Shown piece by piece: positions 41,413 to 42,141 of a stretch of DNA of 42,141 nucleotides. Where the stretch lies: positions 1 to 42,141 of the forward strand of contig JAUWYY010000020.1 in the NCBI GenBank assembly GCA_030615605.1, given 5' to 3'. The stretch's first letter is position 1, and every line of letters starts with the position of its first letter. The position numbers were made by a program, and so were the translations under genes. The notes under the pieces are model-generated. The model ran no database searches and had not been told where the DNA came from. It worked only from the letters and a program-made list of their open reading frames with translations. This DNA comes from a bacterium (GTDB taxonomy: Bacteria; Armatimonadota; Zipacnadia; Zipacnadales; Zipacnadaceae).

Positions 41413-41793
41413 ATGCTCATAAGTGCCGACCCATCTGATGACCAGCCTATCTACCAGCAAATAGTGGATCAGCTCCGGCAGTTGGTCGCTGCAGGTACAC
41501 TGCAACCTGGCGATCCGCTTCCCTCAGTCCGTCAGCTTGCCGCTGATCTGGGCGTGAACCTCAACACTGTGGCCATTGCCTATCGCGAACTGGCCGGTGA
41601 GGGGTTGGTCAAGATCAAGCATGGCCGGGGCGCACGGGTGACCGCGGCCAGGGAGCAAAGGTTTGATGAAGAGCAGGTGCGCAAGCTGCTGGTGCCTATC
41701 CTGAGCAAGATGATTCTGGCCGGGAAGACCGACCGGGAGATAGTCGGCCTGCTGCGCGAGGAACTACACAATATAAGAGGTGATAAGACATGA
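41413..41793 (+). CDS. GntR-family transcriptional regulator (YtrA subfamily)
   Basis: 126 residues. The winged helix is canonical: QPIYQQIVDQLRQLVAAGTL, GDPLPSVRQLAADLGVNLNT, then VAIAYRELAGEGLVKIKHGRG as the wing. The C-terminal part is a short helical YtrA-type dimer region (LVPILSKMILAGKTDREIVGLL) with no ligand domain. YtrA-type members repress linked transporter or membrane-protein genes. ATG 41413 follows TGGAGG. The stop overlaps the next start (ATGA at 41790-41793). Confidence 0.95.
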   Translation: MLISADPSDDQPIYQQIVDQLRQLVAAGTLQPGDPLPSVRQLAADLGVNLNTVAIAYRELAGEGLVKIKHGRGARVTAAREQRFDEEQVRKLLVPILSKMILAGKTDREIVGLLREELHNIRGDKT

Positions 41794-42141
41794 TCGGACA
41801 AGTCATGCTAACAGCGGTATGGGCGGCAGTGGCAGTGGCGTGGGCGTTCGTCCCCATCATGAAGGGCGCTGACGCCTTCTTCGGTGTGCCGGTCAGCGAG
41901 GAGTTTATGCGTGGTCCGCAGGGCCGCCGCTACCTGCGCATCTATTGGCTACTATTGACGCTGTTCATGGGGGGGACAATTGCCAGCGTGTGGCTGCTGA
42001 CTCCCACCCCCACAGCGATCATCCTGATGGACGCCGGCGTGCTTGGAGTTCTGATAGCCGTTGCTGTAATATTCTGCCTGGTTCGACGCCATCAGGTGAT
42101 CTCCCCGACCGACCCGGTCGCCGCCGTGCTGCAGCCGCGCA
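41790..42141 (+). CDS. DUF1648-like membrane protein (3' partial)
   Basis: 117 codons are visible and the frame is open at the window end. It begins MIGQVMLTAVWAAVAVAWAF as membrane helix 1. A soluble segment FFGVPVSEEFMRGPQGRRYLRIY follows, then helices around LLLTLFMGGTIASVW and GVLGVLIAVAVIFCLV. The F-G-V-P-V and R-Y-L-R-x-Y patterns and the coupling to a YtrA-type regulator fit the DUF1648 group. The family assignment is moderate, as the C-terminus is missing. Confidence 0.65.
   Translation, partial: MIGQVMLTAVWAAVAVAWAFVPIMKGADAFFGVPVSEEFMRGPQGRRYLRIYWLLLTLFMGGTIASVWLLTPTPTAIILMDAGVLGVLIAVAVIFCLVRRHQVISPTDPVAAVLQPR

Noticed and set aside
1..42141. CRISPR arrays, tRNA or rRNA genes, transposases, phage genes
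   Set aside because: I looked for regular repeats, cloverleaf-like sequence ends and mobile-element proteins in all gaps and saw none. XerD looks like the housekeeping recombinase, not an integrase of an element.

Overview
The window is a gene-dense piece of a bacterial chromosome with moderately high GC, Shine-Dalgarno-led genes and consensus sigma70-type promoters. It contains no rRNA, tRNA, CRISPR array, phage module or insertion sequence that I can recognise. The mix suggests a little-studied, deep-branching lineage: GatCAB with a non-discriminating-type AspRS, a DUF4446 protein, an OPT-like DUF6785-type transporter, FtsX/MacB-type ABC permeases, many lipoproteins, and a beta-helix protein ending in a FlgD-like domain. 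Armatimonadota or a relative is my best guess, but the sequence does not prove it.

Layout. 1-1644: C-terminal part of a secreted beta-helix protein. 1678-5393 (+): gatC, gatA, a small PH-like membrane protein, a 29-codon coupling ORF and a CBS-domain site-2 protease. 5420-7080 (-): two lipoproteins (DUF4846-like and PEBP/YbhB-like). 7237-7716 (+): a membrane-anchored NTF2-like protein. 7737-16600 (-): an unusual transporter locus. In transcription order it holds a short FtsX permease, an ABC ATPase with an N-terminal zinc ribbon, a 1667-residue fusion of a degenerate M28 aminopeptidase-like ectodomain with an FtsX permease, and an OPT-like polytopic membrane protein. 16956-19568 (+): a large secreted clan-A glycoside-hydrolase-like protein. 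19770-23787 (+): gatB, a small membrane protein, an FAD oxidoreductase and a TPR/zinc-ribbon membrane protein, closed by a strong terminator. 23989-25788 (-): a subtilisin-like lipoprotein. 26106-31215 (+): a membrane protein, a HisRS split into two overlapping ORFs, an AlbA_2-domain protein and aspS. 31257-33872 (+): a GNAT acetyltransferase, a methyltransferase, a chimeric HPPK/methyltransferase ORF and a stand-alone E2 acyltransferase core. 33897-34235 (-): a membrane protein. 34538-37195 (+): rpsO and pnp with a terminator. 37285-38397 (-): alr. 38617-40325 (+): yajC, DUF4446 and xerD. 40499-42141 (+): two small regulator/membrane-protein pairs (XRE with a DUF3796-like protein, GntR/YtrA with a DUF1648-like protein).

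How the parts fit. The information-processing genes agree with one another. GatCAB (split between two loci) together with an AspRS carrying the RRDHGG histidine points to indirect Asn-tRNA and/or Gln-tRNA synthesis. rpsO-pnp is the classical pair. The most novel-looking system is the 7.7-16.6 kb ABC locus, whose permease carries a peptidase-like domain that has apparently lost its metal ligands. Other notable points are the split hisS, the chimeric folK-like ORF, and the duplicated xerD 3' tail that brackets the XRE module.
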